Source: Faeciplasma gallinarum
GTDB taxonomy: Bacteria > Bacillota > Clostridia > Oscillospirales > Ruminococcaceae
Direction: 5' to 3'
Assembly (NCBI GenBank): GCA_018711085.1
Contig: DVIR01000036.1
Coordinates: 1-12,989, forward strand
Length of the DNA: 12,989 nt
Shown: positions 1-6,905 of the stretch, in pieces
Layout: every line of letters starts with the position of its first letter
Position numbering within the stretch: position 1 is the stretch's first letter
The notes under the pieces: generated by a model
What the model saw: the letters and a program-made list of their open reading frames with translations, nothing else
What the model was told of the DNA's origin: nothing
Databases searched by the model: none
Made by a program: the position numbers and the translations under genes

Positions 1-1073
1 TAGCCGAGATGAAAGCAAAGATTTCTCAGACCGAAAACGACTGCAAGGCAGCTCAGGAACAGGCTGATAAAGTCCGCGTTACGGAGTACGACCTTTCAAA
101 GGTAATAGAGCTTTGGACGGGCATACCCGCAAATAAGATAGTCGAAACAGAGTACGCAAAGATCAGAAATCTTCACGACACTTTGAGCAAGAAGATTATA
201 GGTCAGCCTGAGGCCGTGGATCTTGTCTGCGAGGCGATAAAGCGCACGAGAGTTTCACTTACCTCCCGCCGCAGACCTGCATCGTTTATATTTGTAGGTC
301 CTACCGGAGTGGGTAAGACAGAGCTTGCAAAGACGCTTGCTGCGGAGCTGTTTGATGCCACCGAGCCGCTCATAAGGATTGACATGTCGGAGTACATGGA
401 AAAGCATACGGTTTCAAGACTTATCGGTTCTCCTCCGGGATATGTCGGATACGATGAGGCGGGTCAGCTTACCGAGAAGGTTCGCCGCAGACCTTATTCC
501 GTAGTCCTGTTCGACGAGATCGAAAAAGCCCATCCGGATGTAATGAATATACTCTTGCAGATTCTCGATGAAGGCAGGGTAAACGACGCCCAGGGAAGAA
601 GCGTGTCGTTTGAAAATACCGTCATAATCATGACATCAAACGCCGGTTCTACAGACAAGAGCTTTGGCATAGGCTTTGACAAGTCGCAGGCTCAGATATC
701 CAAAGAGCGCGCTATAAAGGGCTTGAGAGAGTTTTTAAGACCGGAGTTTATAAGTCGTGTGGACGAGATAGTTGTGTTTAACCCGCTCACCGAGGACAAC
801 TATGCCGATATCGCACACCTCATGCTCTCTGAAATGATAGAGCCTCTTGCCGAAAAGGAAATAACGTTTACGTTTGACCGCGAGGCGGAAAAGGTCATTG
901 CAGGCATAGCGTATAACGATAAGTACGGAGCAAGAGACATAAGAAGGGTAATTCGCAGAGAAGTCGAGGACAAAATTGCCGATCTTATCATCGACTCCGA
1001 CGATCGCAACATAAGAAGCATAAACGTTTCTGCCGCAGACGGAAAGATTGTTTTGACCTCTACTTTTGAATGA
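1..1073 (+). CDS. clpC: ClpC-type AAA+ unfoldase, C-terminal part (5' end outside window)
   Basis: ATP-dependent unfoldase that feeds proteins to the ClpP peptidase; only the second AAA+ module (D2) is here. The reading frame is open to base 1 (codons gcc gag precede the first ATG at base 9), so the gene starts upstream. Residues counted from that ATG: WTGIP at 36-40, Walker A GPTGVGKT at 97-104, pore loop GYVG at 144-147, Walker B VVLFDE at 165-170, sensor-1 TSN at 209-211, and sensor-2 region GARDIRR near 310. A tripeptide IGF at 221-223 sits where ClpA and ClpC carry the ClpP-docking loop that ClpB lacks, so I favour ClpC over the disaggregase ClpB. The N-domain and D1, which would settle the subfamily, are not visible. 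No convincing terminator follows; the next promoter begins 46 bases downstream. Confidence 0.85.
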   Translation, partial: AEMKAKISQTENDCKAAQEQADKVRVTEYDLSKVIELWTGIPANKIVETEYAKIRNLHDTLSKKIIGQPEAVDLVCEAIKRTRVSLTSRRRPASFIFVGPTGVGKTELAKTLAAELFDATEPLIRIDMSEYMEKHTVSRLIGSPPGYVGYDEAGQLTEKVRRRPYSVVLFDEIEKAHPDVMNILLQILDEGRVNDAQGRSVSFENTVIIMTSNAGSTDKSFGIGFDKSQAQISKERAIKGLREFLRPEFISRVDEIVVFNPLTEDNYADIAHLMLSEMIEPLAEKEITFTFDREAEKVIAGIAYNDKYGARDIRRVIRREVEDKIADLIIDSDDRNIRSINVSAADGKIVLTSTFE

Positions 1074-1119
1074 GAAATCGAGAAAGTGTAAATTTTCTGT
1101 GAATTTTTTGCCGCATCAG

Positions 1120-1148
1120 TTGAATTTAAAATATAGATGTGGTATAGT
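1120..1148 (+). promoter_or_regulatory. Sigma-A promoter of the rplU operon
   Basis: The -35 box TTGAAT (1120-1125) and -10 box TATAGT (1143-1148) are separated by 17 bases, and a TGG directly before the -10 box makes an extended -10. Transcription would start near 1155, giving a leader of about 85 nt before rplU. Confidence 0.75.
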
Positions 1149-1154
1149 TTTTAA

Positions 1155-1240
1155 GCCGCTTATGTTCGGTTGATGAAAAGACGGGCAAAACCGCACCGAA
1201 GCGTAGCGAGTTTTATAGTAAAGGCAGGTGCCGAAATATA
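1155..1240 (+). promoter_or_regulatory. Structured leader of rplU, possible L21 autoregulatory element
   Basis: The leader can fold TTCGGT (1165-1170) with ACCGAA (1195-1200), with CGG (1182-1184) and CCG (1191-1193) pairing inside it. The same TTCGGT can instead pair with GCCGAA (1230-1235), which lies between the Shine-Dalgarno bases and the ATG. A small GGC-AGGT-GCC hairpin (1223-1232) would put the Shine-Dalgarno core in its loop. Leader elements that bind L21 are known upstream of rplU in Firmicutes. I cannot confirm a match to that family by eye. Confidence 0.45.
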
Positions 1241-1555
1241 ATGTACGCAGTAATTGAGACAGGCGGAAAGCAGTATCAGGTTAAGGAAGGAGACATCCTC
1301 TTTATCGAGAAGCTCGGCGTTGAAGCTGACGACAACGTGACATTTGACAAGGTTGTCGCTTACTCTGACGGTGAAAAGACCTCGGTCGGAACTCCTTATG
1401 TAGACGGCGTTGCTGTTGAAGCAAAGGTTCTTAAGAACGGTAAGGCTAAGAAGATAACTGTTTTCACTTACAAGGCTAAGAAGGGCTCTTCTCACAAGAA
1501 GCAGGGTCACAGACAGCCCTATACACAGGTTAGAATCGAAGCAATAAAGGCATAA
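1241..1555 (+). CDS. rplU: 50S ribosomal protein L21
   Basis: Component of the large ribosomal subunit that binds 23S rRNA; 104 residues, the usual length. The start MYAVIETGGKQYQV and the C-terminal KKGSSHKKQGHRQPYTQVRI region are hallmarks of L21. The start ATG at 1241 has an AGGTG Shine-Dalgarno 10 bases upstream. It is first gene of rplU-prp-rpmA, the order conserved through Firmicutes; the next gene begins 3 bases after its stop, so the two are transcribed and probably translated together. Confidence 0.97.
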   Translation: MYAVIETGGKQYQVKEGDILFIEKLGVEADDNVTFDKVVAYSDGEKTSVGTPYVDGVAVEAKVLKNGKAKKITVFTYKAKKGSSHKKQGHRQPYTQVRIEAIKA

Positions 1556-1558
1556 TGA

Positions 1559-1876
1559 ATGATCCGTGCAGATTTTAAAATGAGCAGGTCGGGAAGCTGT
1601 GTCGGCTTTTCGGTCAAGGGTCATTCGGGGTATTCCGATTCGGGAAGCGACATTGTGTGCGCAAGCGTTTCCTCGGCGGTAATGCTCGCAGTCAATACCG
1701 CAGCAGACTACTTTTCCGTAGACCTCGGATTAGATGTGTCCGACGGCAACATATGCTGCAAAGTTAAGGAAGCATCCGAAACCTCGGACAAGCTTATGGC
1801 AAGTCTGAGAGCGCACCTTGAGGAGGTTTCAAAGGAGTTTCCGGACTACTTAAAAGTAAATATTTCGGAGGTGTGA
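1559..1876 (+). CDS. prp: Ribosomal-processing cysteine protease Prp
   Basis: Small cysteine protease that removes the N-terminal extension of ribosomal protein L27; also known as YsxB. It has 105 residues. The catalytic pair is visible as His22 in KGHSGY and Cys34 in DIVCASVS, the same positions I recall for the Staphylococcus aureus enzyme. It lies between rplU and rpmA, with gaps of 3 bases on each side, so enzyme and substrate are made from the same message. Its Shine-Dalgarno (AAAGG, 1546-1550) lies inside the end of rplU. The substrate gene downstream carries the matching cleavage site, which supports a working pair. Confidence 0.93.
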   Translation: MIRADFKMSRSGSCVGFSVKGHSGYSDSGSDIVCASVSSAVMLAVNTAADYFSVDLGLDVSDGNICCKVKEASETSDKLMASLRAHLEEVSKEFPDYLKVNISEV

Positions 1877-1879
1877 TAA

Positions 1880-2161
1880 ATGTTAAGAATTAGCATGCAG
1901 TTCTTCGCTCATAAGAAGGGTGTCAGCTCGACTAAGAACGGTCGTGATTCCGAGTCTAAAAGACTTGGCGCCAAGAGAGCGGACGGTCAGTTTGTTTTAG
2001 CAGGAAATATTCTTTACCGCCAGAGAGGAACTCACATTCATCCCGGCATGAATGTAGGAATAGGTTCTGACGACACGCTGTATTCAAAGATCGACGGCGT
2101 AGTCAGATTTGAGAGAATGGGACGCGACAGAAAGAAAGTCAGCGTTTATCCCGCTGAGTAA
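1880..2161 (+). CDS. rpmA: 50S ribosomal protein L27 with Prp-cleaved N-terminal extension
   Basis: Large-subunit protein whose N-terminus reaches the peptidyl-transferase centre; 93 residues. The first nine residues end in MQFF, followed by AHKKGVSSTKNGRDSESKRL. This is the Firmicutes-type extension that must be cut after Phe9 to expose the mature Ala10 end. A strong GGAGGTG Shine-Dalgarno (1868-1874) overlaps the stop of prp. The body of the protein (residues 10-93) follows the family closely. Its stop codon is followed 13 bases later by a hairpin that may terminate part of the transcripts. Confidence 0.97.
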   Translation: MLRISMQFFAHKKGVSSTKNGRDSESKRLGAKRADGQFVLAGNILYRQRGTHIHPGMNVGIGSDDTLYSKIDGVVRFERMGRDRKKVSVYPAE

Positions 2162-2174
2162 TCAAACAATCCAT

Positions 2175-2202
2175 AAACGCCAAGCATAAGCTTGGCGTTT
2201 TA
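2175..2202 (+). terminator. Hairpin between rpmA and obg, probable partial terminator
   Basis: A perfect 11-bp stem, AAACGCCAAGC (2175-2185) with GCTTGGCGTTT (2190-2200), has an ATAA loop and ends in only four T residues (2198-2201). The short U tract and the absence of a promoter before obg suggest read-through rather than a full stop. Confidence 0.55.
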
Positions 2203-2227
2203 AATTGAAAGGGCAGGAGGTGGACGT

Positions 2228-3502
2228 ATGTTTGTAGATGAAGTAAAGATAACCGTTTCGGCAGGAGACGGCGGCGACGGCTGCGTTTCCTTCCACAGAG
2301 AAAAGTATATAGCCGCAGGCGGTCCGGACGGCGGAGACGGCGGAAAGGGCGGAGATGTGGTGTTCGTGGTTGATGACAACATGAATACGCTCGTTGATTT
2401 CCGCTTTAAGCGAAAGTATTGCGCGGAAAACGGCACAAACGGAGGTCCTAAGAACAGCTTTGGCAAGAGCGCAGAAGACCTTGTCATAAAGGTTCCGAGG
2501 GGCACTATAGTCACTGATGCAGCCACGGGCAGGCTGATAGCGGATATGTCCACCGATGAACCCGTAATCATCGCAAAGGGCGGACGCGGCGGACGCGGAA
2601 ACGCGCATTTTGCCACTCCGACAAGACAGATACCGAGGTTTGCAAAGCCGGGCTTCAAGGGTCAGAAACTCGACTTGAAACTTGAGCTGAAGCTGCTGGC
2701 GGATGTGGGACTTGTCGGATTTCCTAACGTGGGCAAGTCAACTCTTATTTCCGTTGTGTCGGCGGCAAAGCCCAAGATAGCTAACTACCACTTCACGACG
2801 CTGACACCCGTTTTGGGCGTCGTAAAGACAGCTCACGGCGATTCGTTTGTTATGGCGGATATCCCCGGACTTATCGAGGGTGCAAGCGACGGCATAGGAT
2901 TAGGCCATGAATTTTTAAAGCACGTTGAGCGCTGCAGATTGATAATCCACGTTGTGGACGTTTCGGGCAGCGAGTGCAGAGACCCCATAGATGATTTTAA
3001 CATCATAAACGCAGAGCTTGAAAAGTTCAGCGAGGACTTGGCAAAAGCTCCGCAGATAGTTGCGGCAAATAAATGCGACATGGCAACCCCCGAGCAAATA
3101 TCAAGGTTCAAGGAGTATATAACCTCTAAGGGATATATGTTCTTTGAAATTTCCGCCGCAACGACGATGGGAACAGCAGAGCTTATGAACGCTGCGGCTC
3201 AGGAGCTTAAAAAACTTCCGCCGCTCAAGGTGTTTGAGCCTGACCCGATATCGCCGTGGAATCCGGAGGAGCTTGCAAAGGACAGAAGCTTTACGGTGAG
3301 CGTAGAGGACGGCGTGTACTTTGTTGAGGCTGATTGGCTTGAGGGCATATTGCGGATGGTCGATGTGGACGACTACGAGTCGCTGCAGCACTTCCAGCTC
3401 GTCCTAAAATCAACCGGAATAATAGACAAGCTCGTTCAGATGGGAATCAAGGACAACGACACTGTGTCGGTGTGCGGATTTGAATTTGACTATGTGAGCT
3501 GA
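2228..3502 (+). CDS. obg: GTPase Obg (50S ribosome assembly)
   Basis: Essential GTPase that binds the 50S subunit and links its late assembly to the stringent response. 424 residues in three parts. The Gly-rich Obg domain is about 1-158, with GDGGDG and GGRGGRGN repeats. The G domain has G1 GFPNVGKS at 164-171, G2 around FTTLTP at 189-194, G3 DIPG at 211-214, G4 NKCD at 281-284 and G5 SA at 309-310. The C-terminal OCT domain (about 350-424) is typical of Gram-positive Obg and absent from the Escherichia coli protein. A strong AGGAGGTGG precedes the ATG. It shares the operon with L21 and L27, a very common arrangement. Confidence 0.97.
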   Translation: MFVDEVKITVSAGDGGDGCVSFHREKYIAAGGPDGGDGGKGGDVVFVVDDNMNTLVDFRFKRKYCAENGTNGGPKNSFGKSAEDLVIKVPRGTIVTDAATGRLIADMSTDEPVIIAKGGRGGRGNAHFATPTRQIPRFAKPGFKGQKLDLKLELKLLADVGLVGFPNVGKSTLISVVSAAKPKIANYHFTTLTPVLGVVKTAHGDSFVMADIPGLIEGASDGIGLGHEFLKHVERCRLIIHVVDVSGSECRDPIDDFNIINAELEKFSEDLAKAPQIVAANKCDMATPEQISRFKEYITSKGYMFFEISAATTMGTAELMNAAAQELKKLPPLKVFEPDPISPWNPEELAKDRSFTVSVEDGVYFVEADWLEGILRMVDVDDYESLQHFQLVLKSTGIIDKLVQMGIKDNDTVSVCGFEFDYVS

Positions 3503-3531
3503 TTGCGCGGACGAAGAAGGAGAAAACCCGT

Positions 3532-3918
3532 ATGGACAAAAGAACGGCGGGGATGTATAGCCCGCTTGCGCTTGCTTTTTTGGGAGACAGCGTGTATGAA
3601 CAGCTTGTGAGATACGAGCTTGTTTTGAAGGCAAATATGCCGGTGGGCAAGCTCCACAATGAAGCGGTGAAGTATGTTTGCTGTGAGTTTCAGTCCGAAG
3701 CATGCGATATAATCCAACCTGTTCTCACGGAAGAGGAGCTTGATATAATGCGCAGGGGTCGTAACGCAAGCGGAATATCCGCACCGAAGCATTCAAAGGT
3801 TTCGCAGTACAGGCGTGCTACGTCACTTGAGTGTTTGCTTGGGTATTTGTATCTGACTGACAACTCGGACAGGATAAAAGAGCTGTTTAAAAAGATATGG
3901 GATACGGTTGAAATATAG
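3532..3918 (+). CDS. mrnC: Mini-ribonuclease III
   Basis: Double-strand-specific endonuclease that matures the ends of 23S rRNA in Bacillus; a dimeric RNase III catalytic domain without the RNA-binding domain. 128 residues, near the family's usual length. The signature LAFLGDSVYE gives Asp19 and Glu23. A second conserved block YRRATSLECLLGYLYL supplies Glu100. The start ATG at 3532 has AAGGAGA at 3517-3523 as Shine-Dalgarno, 29 bases after the obg stop. Its place after L21, L27 and Obg suits a ribosome-biogenesis role. The last bases of the gene contain the -35 box of the yebC promoter. Confidence 0.93.
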   Translation: MDKRTAGMYSPLALAFLGDSVYEQLVRYELVLKANMPVGKLHNEAVKYVCCEFQSEACDIIQPVLTEEELDIMRRGRNASGISAPKHSKVSQYRRATSLECLLGYLYLTDNSDRIKELFKKIWDTVEI

Positions 3919-3936
3919 CGTGCGATATATTATAAT
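3908..3936 (+). promoter_or_regulatory. Sigma-A promoter of yebC, inside the end of mrnC
   Basis: TTGAAA (3908-3913) and a perfect TATAAT (3931-3936) with 17-base spacing. The -35 box is within the last codons of mrnC. Predicted start near 3943, a leader of about 46 bases. Confidence 0.8.
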
Positions 3937-3988
3937 ATTTTAGAATCAATTAGAACTAATTTTTTAAGATTTAAGGCGGAGTGATTTT

Positions 3989-4732
3989 ATGTCAGGACAT
4001 TCAAAGTGGAATAATATCAAGCGTAAGAAGGAAGCTGCCGACGGCGCTAAGGCTAAGGTGTTTACGAGAATCGGCAGAGAGATAACGGTTGCCGTTAAGG
4101 AAGGCGGGCCCGATCCCGCGTCCAATTCTAAGCTGAGAGATCTTATTTCCAAGGCAAAGGCAAATAATGTCCCCAACGATAATATCGACAGAGTAATTAA
4201 AAAGGCTGCGGGCGACAACGACAAGAACAACTACGAAACAATGGTCTATGAGGGCTACGGCCCCGGCGGAGTAGCTGTTATCGTTGAATGCCTGACCGAT
4301 AACAAAAACCGCACTGCGGGAGACGTAAGGCATTATTTTGATAAGTTCGGCGGCAACATGGGTACTACCGGCTGCGTTTCGTTCATGTTCACGAGAAAGG
4401 GCGTTATAGTCCTTGAAAACGACAACTGTGACGAGGACAAGCTGATGGAGGATTGCTTTGAAGCGGGTGCAGGCGACTTCAATGTCGATGAGGACGCCAT
4501 AGAAGTAACAACCGACCCCAACGATGTGTATAATATTGCCGAAATTCTTCGCGGCATGGGATATACCGTGGTATCTGCTGAGGACACTATGGTTCCCTCT
4601 ACTTACACCACTCTCACCGATGAGACTCAGATAAAGCATATGAACTTGCTTTTAGAGGCGCTTGACGACAACGACGACGTTCAGGAGGTATACCACAACT
4701 GGGATATGCCTCAGACTGAAGAAGAGGACTGA
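3989..4732 (+). CDS. yebC: YebC/PmpR/TACO1 family protein
   Basis: 247-residue member of the YebC family, recognised from the N-terminal MSGHSKWNNIKRKKEAADGA and the motif YGPGGVAVIVECLTDNKNRT. Family members were first described as DNA-binding regulators (PmpR). The mitochondrial relative TACO1 acts on translation, and recent work on bacterial members points to a ribosome-associated role at difficult proline-rich stretches. Which applies here cannot be read from the sequence. The protein has the usual three domains and an acidic C-terminus. Shine-Dalgarno GGAG lies 7 bases before the ATG. Own promoter upstream and own terminator downstream: a single-gene unit. Confidence 0.93.
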   Translation: MSGHSKWNNIKRKKEAADGAKAKVFTRIGREITVAVKEGGPDPASNSKLRDLISKAKANNVPNDNIDRVIKKAAGDNDKNNYETMVYEGYGPGGVAVIVECLTDNKNRTAGDVRHYFDKFGGNMGTTGCVSFMFTRKGVIVLENDNCDEDKLMEDCFEAGAGDFNVDEDAIEVTTDPNDVYNIAEILRGMGYTVVSAEDTMVPSTYTTLTDETQIKHMNLLLEALDDNDDVQEVYHNWDMPQTEEED

Positions 4733-4778
4733 TAGGCGCAGGCAGTAAAATGCATGCCTAAAATAAATACATCGGACT

Positions 4779-4811
4779 TCCCGCAGACTTAAAAAGGTTT
4801 GCGGGATTTTT
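4779..4811 (+). terminator. Intrinsic terminator of yebC
   Basis: A 10-bp stem (4779-4788 with 4797-4806, one G-U pair) has a TTAAAAAG loop and is followed by five T residues and a further TATATTTT. Confidence 0.88.
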
Positions 4812-4826
4812 ATATTTTCTTGCAGT

Positions 4827-4854
4827 TTGCATAATTATATTTTTTTGATTTAAT
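4827..4854 (+). promoter_or_regulatory. Possible promoter of the ECF gene
   Basis: An extended -10 element, TGA followed by TTTAAT (4849-4854), lies 16 bases after a poor -35, TTGCAT (4827-4832). The AT-rich surroundings make chance matches likely. If real, it gives a leader of about 200 nt. Confidence 0.3.
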
Positions 4855-5061
4855 GATTTTTGTACATTGATTTTCTTGTGAATTTTCAGATGCCCGCATC
4901 AAATAAATTTATCGTCAAATTTAACAATACGTCTTGCGATAATCATATAAATGCAAAGCAATTTAGACAAATTGTTTTTGGACGAGCCGGCACTGCTGCG
5001 ATTTGCTTTTTTAAAGCGGCAGTACTAAAATGATATCAAACCAAAAGGGGGAGTGATTATT
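4855..5061 (+). promoter_or_regulatory. Long structured leader of the ECF S component, riboswitch-like
   Basis: No gene is visible in these 207 bases. Hairpin A is AAAGCAATTT-AGAC-AAATTGTTTT (4955-4978, one G-U pair). Hairpin B is ACTGCTGC (4992-4999) with GCGGCAGT (5016-5023). A long-range helix TTTTGG (4976-4981) with CCAAAA (5041-5046) would enclose hairpin B and end right at the GGGGGAG Shine-Dalgarno. The long-range helix shares bases with hairpin A, so the two exclude each other. I could not match it to a riboswitch class by eye. Confidence 0.4.
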
Positions 5062-5736
5062 ATGAAGAACAGAAAGCTTGCGCTGATTATTGCTGTCGGC
5101 TTGATGGCGGCGCTTTGCTTTGTGGGAAATTACATTCAGATAAAGATACCTAACGGCGTGCTCATAACGAGAATACACTTCGGAAACTCCATGTGCTTGC
5201 TTGCGGGTCTTTTGTTCGGCGGAATACCCGGAGGTCTTGCATCGGGAATAGGCGCGGGATTATATGACCTGCTCGATCCTGTGTACATTGTGTCTGCACC
5301 GTTTACCTTCCTGTCAAAGTTCGCAATGGGCTTTGTGTGCGGCGTGTTGGCTGCGAAGTACAAAAATCATCCTAAGACCAACAAGTCTTTCACGGGAGTC
5401 GTGCTCAGCGCAGTAGCCGGACAGATCACTTATATTGTGCTGTACCTAATGAACACATACATCGGTCAGCTGCTTTTGGGCGCACCTGTGGAAACCGCCC
5501 TTACGGCTGTTGCCACAAATGCAATAACATCAAGCGTCAACGCCGTAATCGCCGTGGTTGTATCGGTCACGCTGTTCTATGCTTTGAAGAAGCCGCTGAT
5601 GTCAACCTATTTCTCCGAGCTTATCACGGCTGTGCCGAAAAAACAGCTGCGCTGGTACGTATGGCTTATAATCGCTTTGGCGTTTTTGGCTGTGGCAGTT
5701 GCGTTCATATTCTTGGCGCAGATGCTAAAGCAGTGA
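5062..5736 (+). CDS. ECF transporter S component, substrate unknown
   Basis: Integral membrane substrate-binding subunit of an energy-coupling factor transporter, 224 residues from the ATG at 5062. I chose this start because GGGGGAG (5047-5053) lies 8 bases before it; a GTG at 5053 would overlap that site. About six hydrophobic segments are visible. The N-terminal half has the S-component pattern of a Gly-rich membrane loop, LLAGLLFGGIPGGLASGIGA. A further single helix (about 200-222) follows a basic linker. No EcfA or EcfT genes are nearby, so it probably shares an energy module encoded elsewhere (group II). The family transports vitamins or related small molecules; I cannot name this one's ligand. 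The long leader suggests regulation by a metabolite. Confidence 0.8.
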   Translation: MKNRKLALIIAVGLMAALCFVGNYIQIKIPNGVLITRIHFGNSMCLLAGLLFGGIPGGLASGIGAGLYDLLDPVYIVSAPFTFLSKFAMGFVCGVLAAKYKNHPKTNKSFTGVVLSAVAGQITYIVLYLMNTYIGQLLLGAPVETALTAVATNAITSSVNAVIAVVVSVTLFYALKKPLMSTYFSELITAVPKKQLRWYVWLIIALAFLAVAVAFIFLAQMLKQ

Positions 5737-5759
5737 TGCGTTCTCAATAAGCTTCATAT

Positions 5760-5793
5760 CCCGCCGCATATTTTGCGCGGCGGGTTTGTTTTT
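5760..5793 (+). terminator. Intrinsic terminator of the ECF gene
   Basis: A GC-only 8-bp stem, CCCGCCGC (5760-5767) with GCGGCGGG (5777-5784), is followed by TTTGTTTTT. Confidence 0.93.
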
Positions 5794-5865
5794 AAAGCTT
5801 CGTTTCCTTTAAGAAACTTTTATACTTGTGTTTTAAGCTCTTTGAGAGATGCACGGGCAATAAAC

Positions 5866-5894
5866 TTGATTTTCATCTGCCGCCATGGTAAACT
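5866..5894 (+). promoter_or_regulatory. Promoter of prmA-rluA
   Basis: TTGATT (5866-5871), 17 bases, then TAAACT (5889-5894) preceded by TGG as an extended -10. Both boxes match four of six consensus bases. The stretch between the ECF terminator and this promoter (5794-5865) shows nothing else I can support. Confidence 0.55.
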
Positions 5895-5934
5895 TATCGG
5901 GACAAATGTATTACAACAGGGGAGGAAAGCATCT

Positions 5935-6903
5935 ATGGAATGGAAAGAGCTAAAGATATATACTACTCACGAAGGCGTTGAGCCGCTCACAAACGCGCTC
6001 ATAAGCTTTGGAATAGACGGGTTCGTCATAAACGATCCGGAGGATATAAAGGAATTTGAGAGGAACAAAAACGCATCATGGGATTATATAGGCGAGGAAG
6101 TCTGGCAGATGTGCGGCAAGGACACCTATATAACGGTGTACGTTCCGGACAGCGAGGACGGCATAAATATGCTCGAGGCGGTGCGGTCGGCGGTAAACGC
6201 GCTTAAAGCGGCTGAAAACGCAGACATGTACGGAACGCTTGAGATAAGAAGCGGAAATATCAAGGAAGAGGACTGGGCTAACAACTGGAAGCAGTATTTT
6301 AAGCCTCTCAACGTCGGAAACAGACTTGTGATAAAGCCGTCGTGGGAACAGCTCGGAGCCGATAACGACAGGGTAGTGCTGGAGCTTGATCCGGAAAACA
6401 GCTTCGGAACGGGAAGGCATCACACCACAAGACTCTGCCTTGAGCTTGTGGAAAAGTACGTTAAGGACGGCGACAGGGTCTGCGATCTCGGCTGCGGAAG
6501 CGGCATAATCTCAATTGCGGCGGTGCTGTTGGGAGCAAAGAGCGCAGTTGCTGTCGATATTTCGCCCGATGCTGCCGTCACGGCAAAGGCAAACGCAAAC
6601 AAGAACGGCATATCGGATGACTGCTATACCGCATACTGCGGAGATGTCGTTACGGACGGTGCGCTGAGAGAAAAGATCGGAAACGGATATGAACTTGTCG
6701 CGGCAAATATAGTGGCGGATGTTCTTCTTGCAATGGCCGATGTGTTTAAATGCGTAACCGCAAAAGGCGGAACGCTTGTGCTTTCGGGTATCATAACCGG
6801 CAGATGCGACGAAGTGTTCGATGCCATGAGACAAAGAGGCTTTGAAATGCTTGAGACTACCGAGTGCGAAATGTGGAACGCGGCAGCGTTTAAAAAGCTT
6901 TAA
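5935..6903 (+). CDS. prmA: Ribosomal protein L11 methyltransferase
   Basis: S-adenosylmethionine-dependent enzyme that methylates ribosomal protein L11. 322 residues from the ATG at 5935, chosen because GGGGAGG ends 9 bases upstream. The frame stays open back to 5773, but that part runs over a terminator and promoter. A substrate-recognition domain (about 1-100) leads to a linker with EDWANNWKQYFKP at 112-124. The catalytic domain has the hallmark FGTGRHHTT at 157-165, the SAM-binding DLGCGSGI at 184-191, VDIS at 207-210 and NIVADVLL at 258-265. The residue usually Gly in DPGxxFGTG is Glu154 here. The pseudouridine synthase gene starts 2 bases after the stop. Confidence 0.93.
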   Translation: MEWKELKIYTTHEGVEPLTNALISFGIDGFVINDPEDIKEFERNKNASWDYIGEEVWQMCGKDTYITVYVPDSEDGINMLEAVRSAVNALKAAENADMYGTLEIRSGNIKEEDWANNWKQYFKPLNVGNRLVIKPSWEQLGADNDRVVLELDPENSFGTGRHHTTRLCLELVEKYVKDGDRVCDLGCGSGIISIAAVLLGAKSAVAVDISPDAAVTAKANANKNGISDDCYTAYCGDVVTDGALREKIGNGYELVAANIVADVLLAMADVFKCVTAKGGTLVLSGIITGRCDEVFDAMRQRGFEMLETTECEMWNAAAFKKL

Positions 6904-6905
6904 TC

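Noticed and set aside
1..1073. ClpB disaggregase instead of ClpC
   Set aside because: The IGF tripeptide at the position of the ClpP-docking loop favours ClpC/ClpA; the deciding N-terminal and middle domains are outside the window, so the choice is not final.
1080..1109. AGAAA/TTTCT hairpin with a T run after clpC as a terminator
   Set aside because: Five A-T pairs with a long loop and eleven... short of a usable stem; too weak to call.
1160..1624. 154-codon minus-strand open frame over rplU and its leader
   Set aside because: It lies antisense to a certain ribosomal protein gene, has no recognisable domain and no ribosome-binding site that I can see.
2162..2658. Two overlapping minus-strand open frames of about 150 codons over the start of obg
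   Set aside because: They mirror the Gly-rich repeats of Obg, producing Pro- and Ser-rich translations typical of antisense shadows.
3948..3965. Small hairpin AATTA-GAAC-TAATT with T run after mrnC as a terminator
   Set aside because: The stem is five A-T pairs and lies downstream of the yebC promoter start, so terminating there would silence yebC.
4001..4639. 212-codon minus-strand open frame over yebC
   Set aside because: Fully antisense to a conserved gene with no family-like sequence; the length comes from the codon bias of yebC.
5773..5934. N-terminal extension of prmA by 54 codons in the same open frame
   Set aside because: It would begin inside the terminator of the preceding gene and run over the probable prmA promoter; the strong ribosome-binding site and the family's N-terminus both fit the ATG at 5935.
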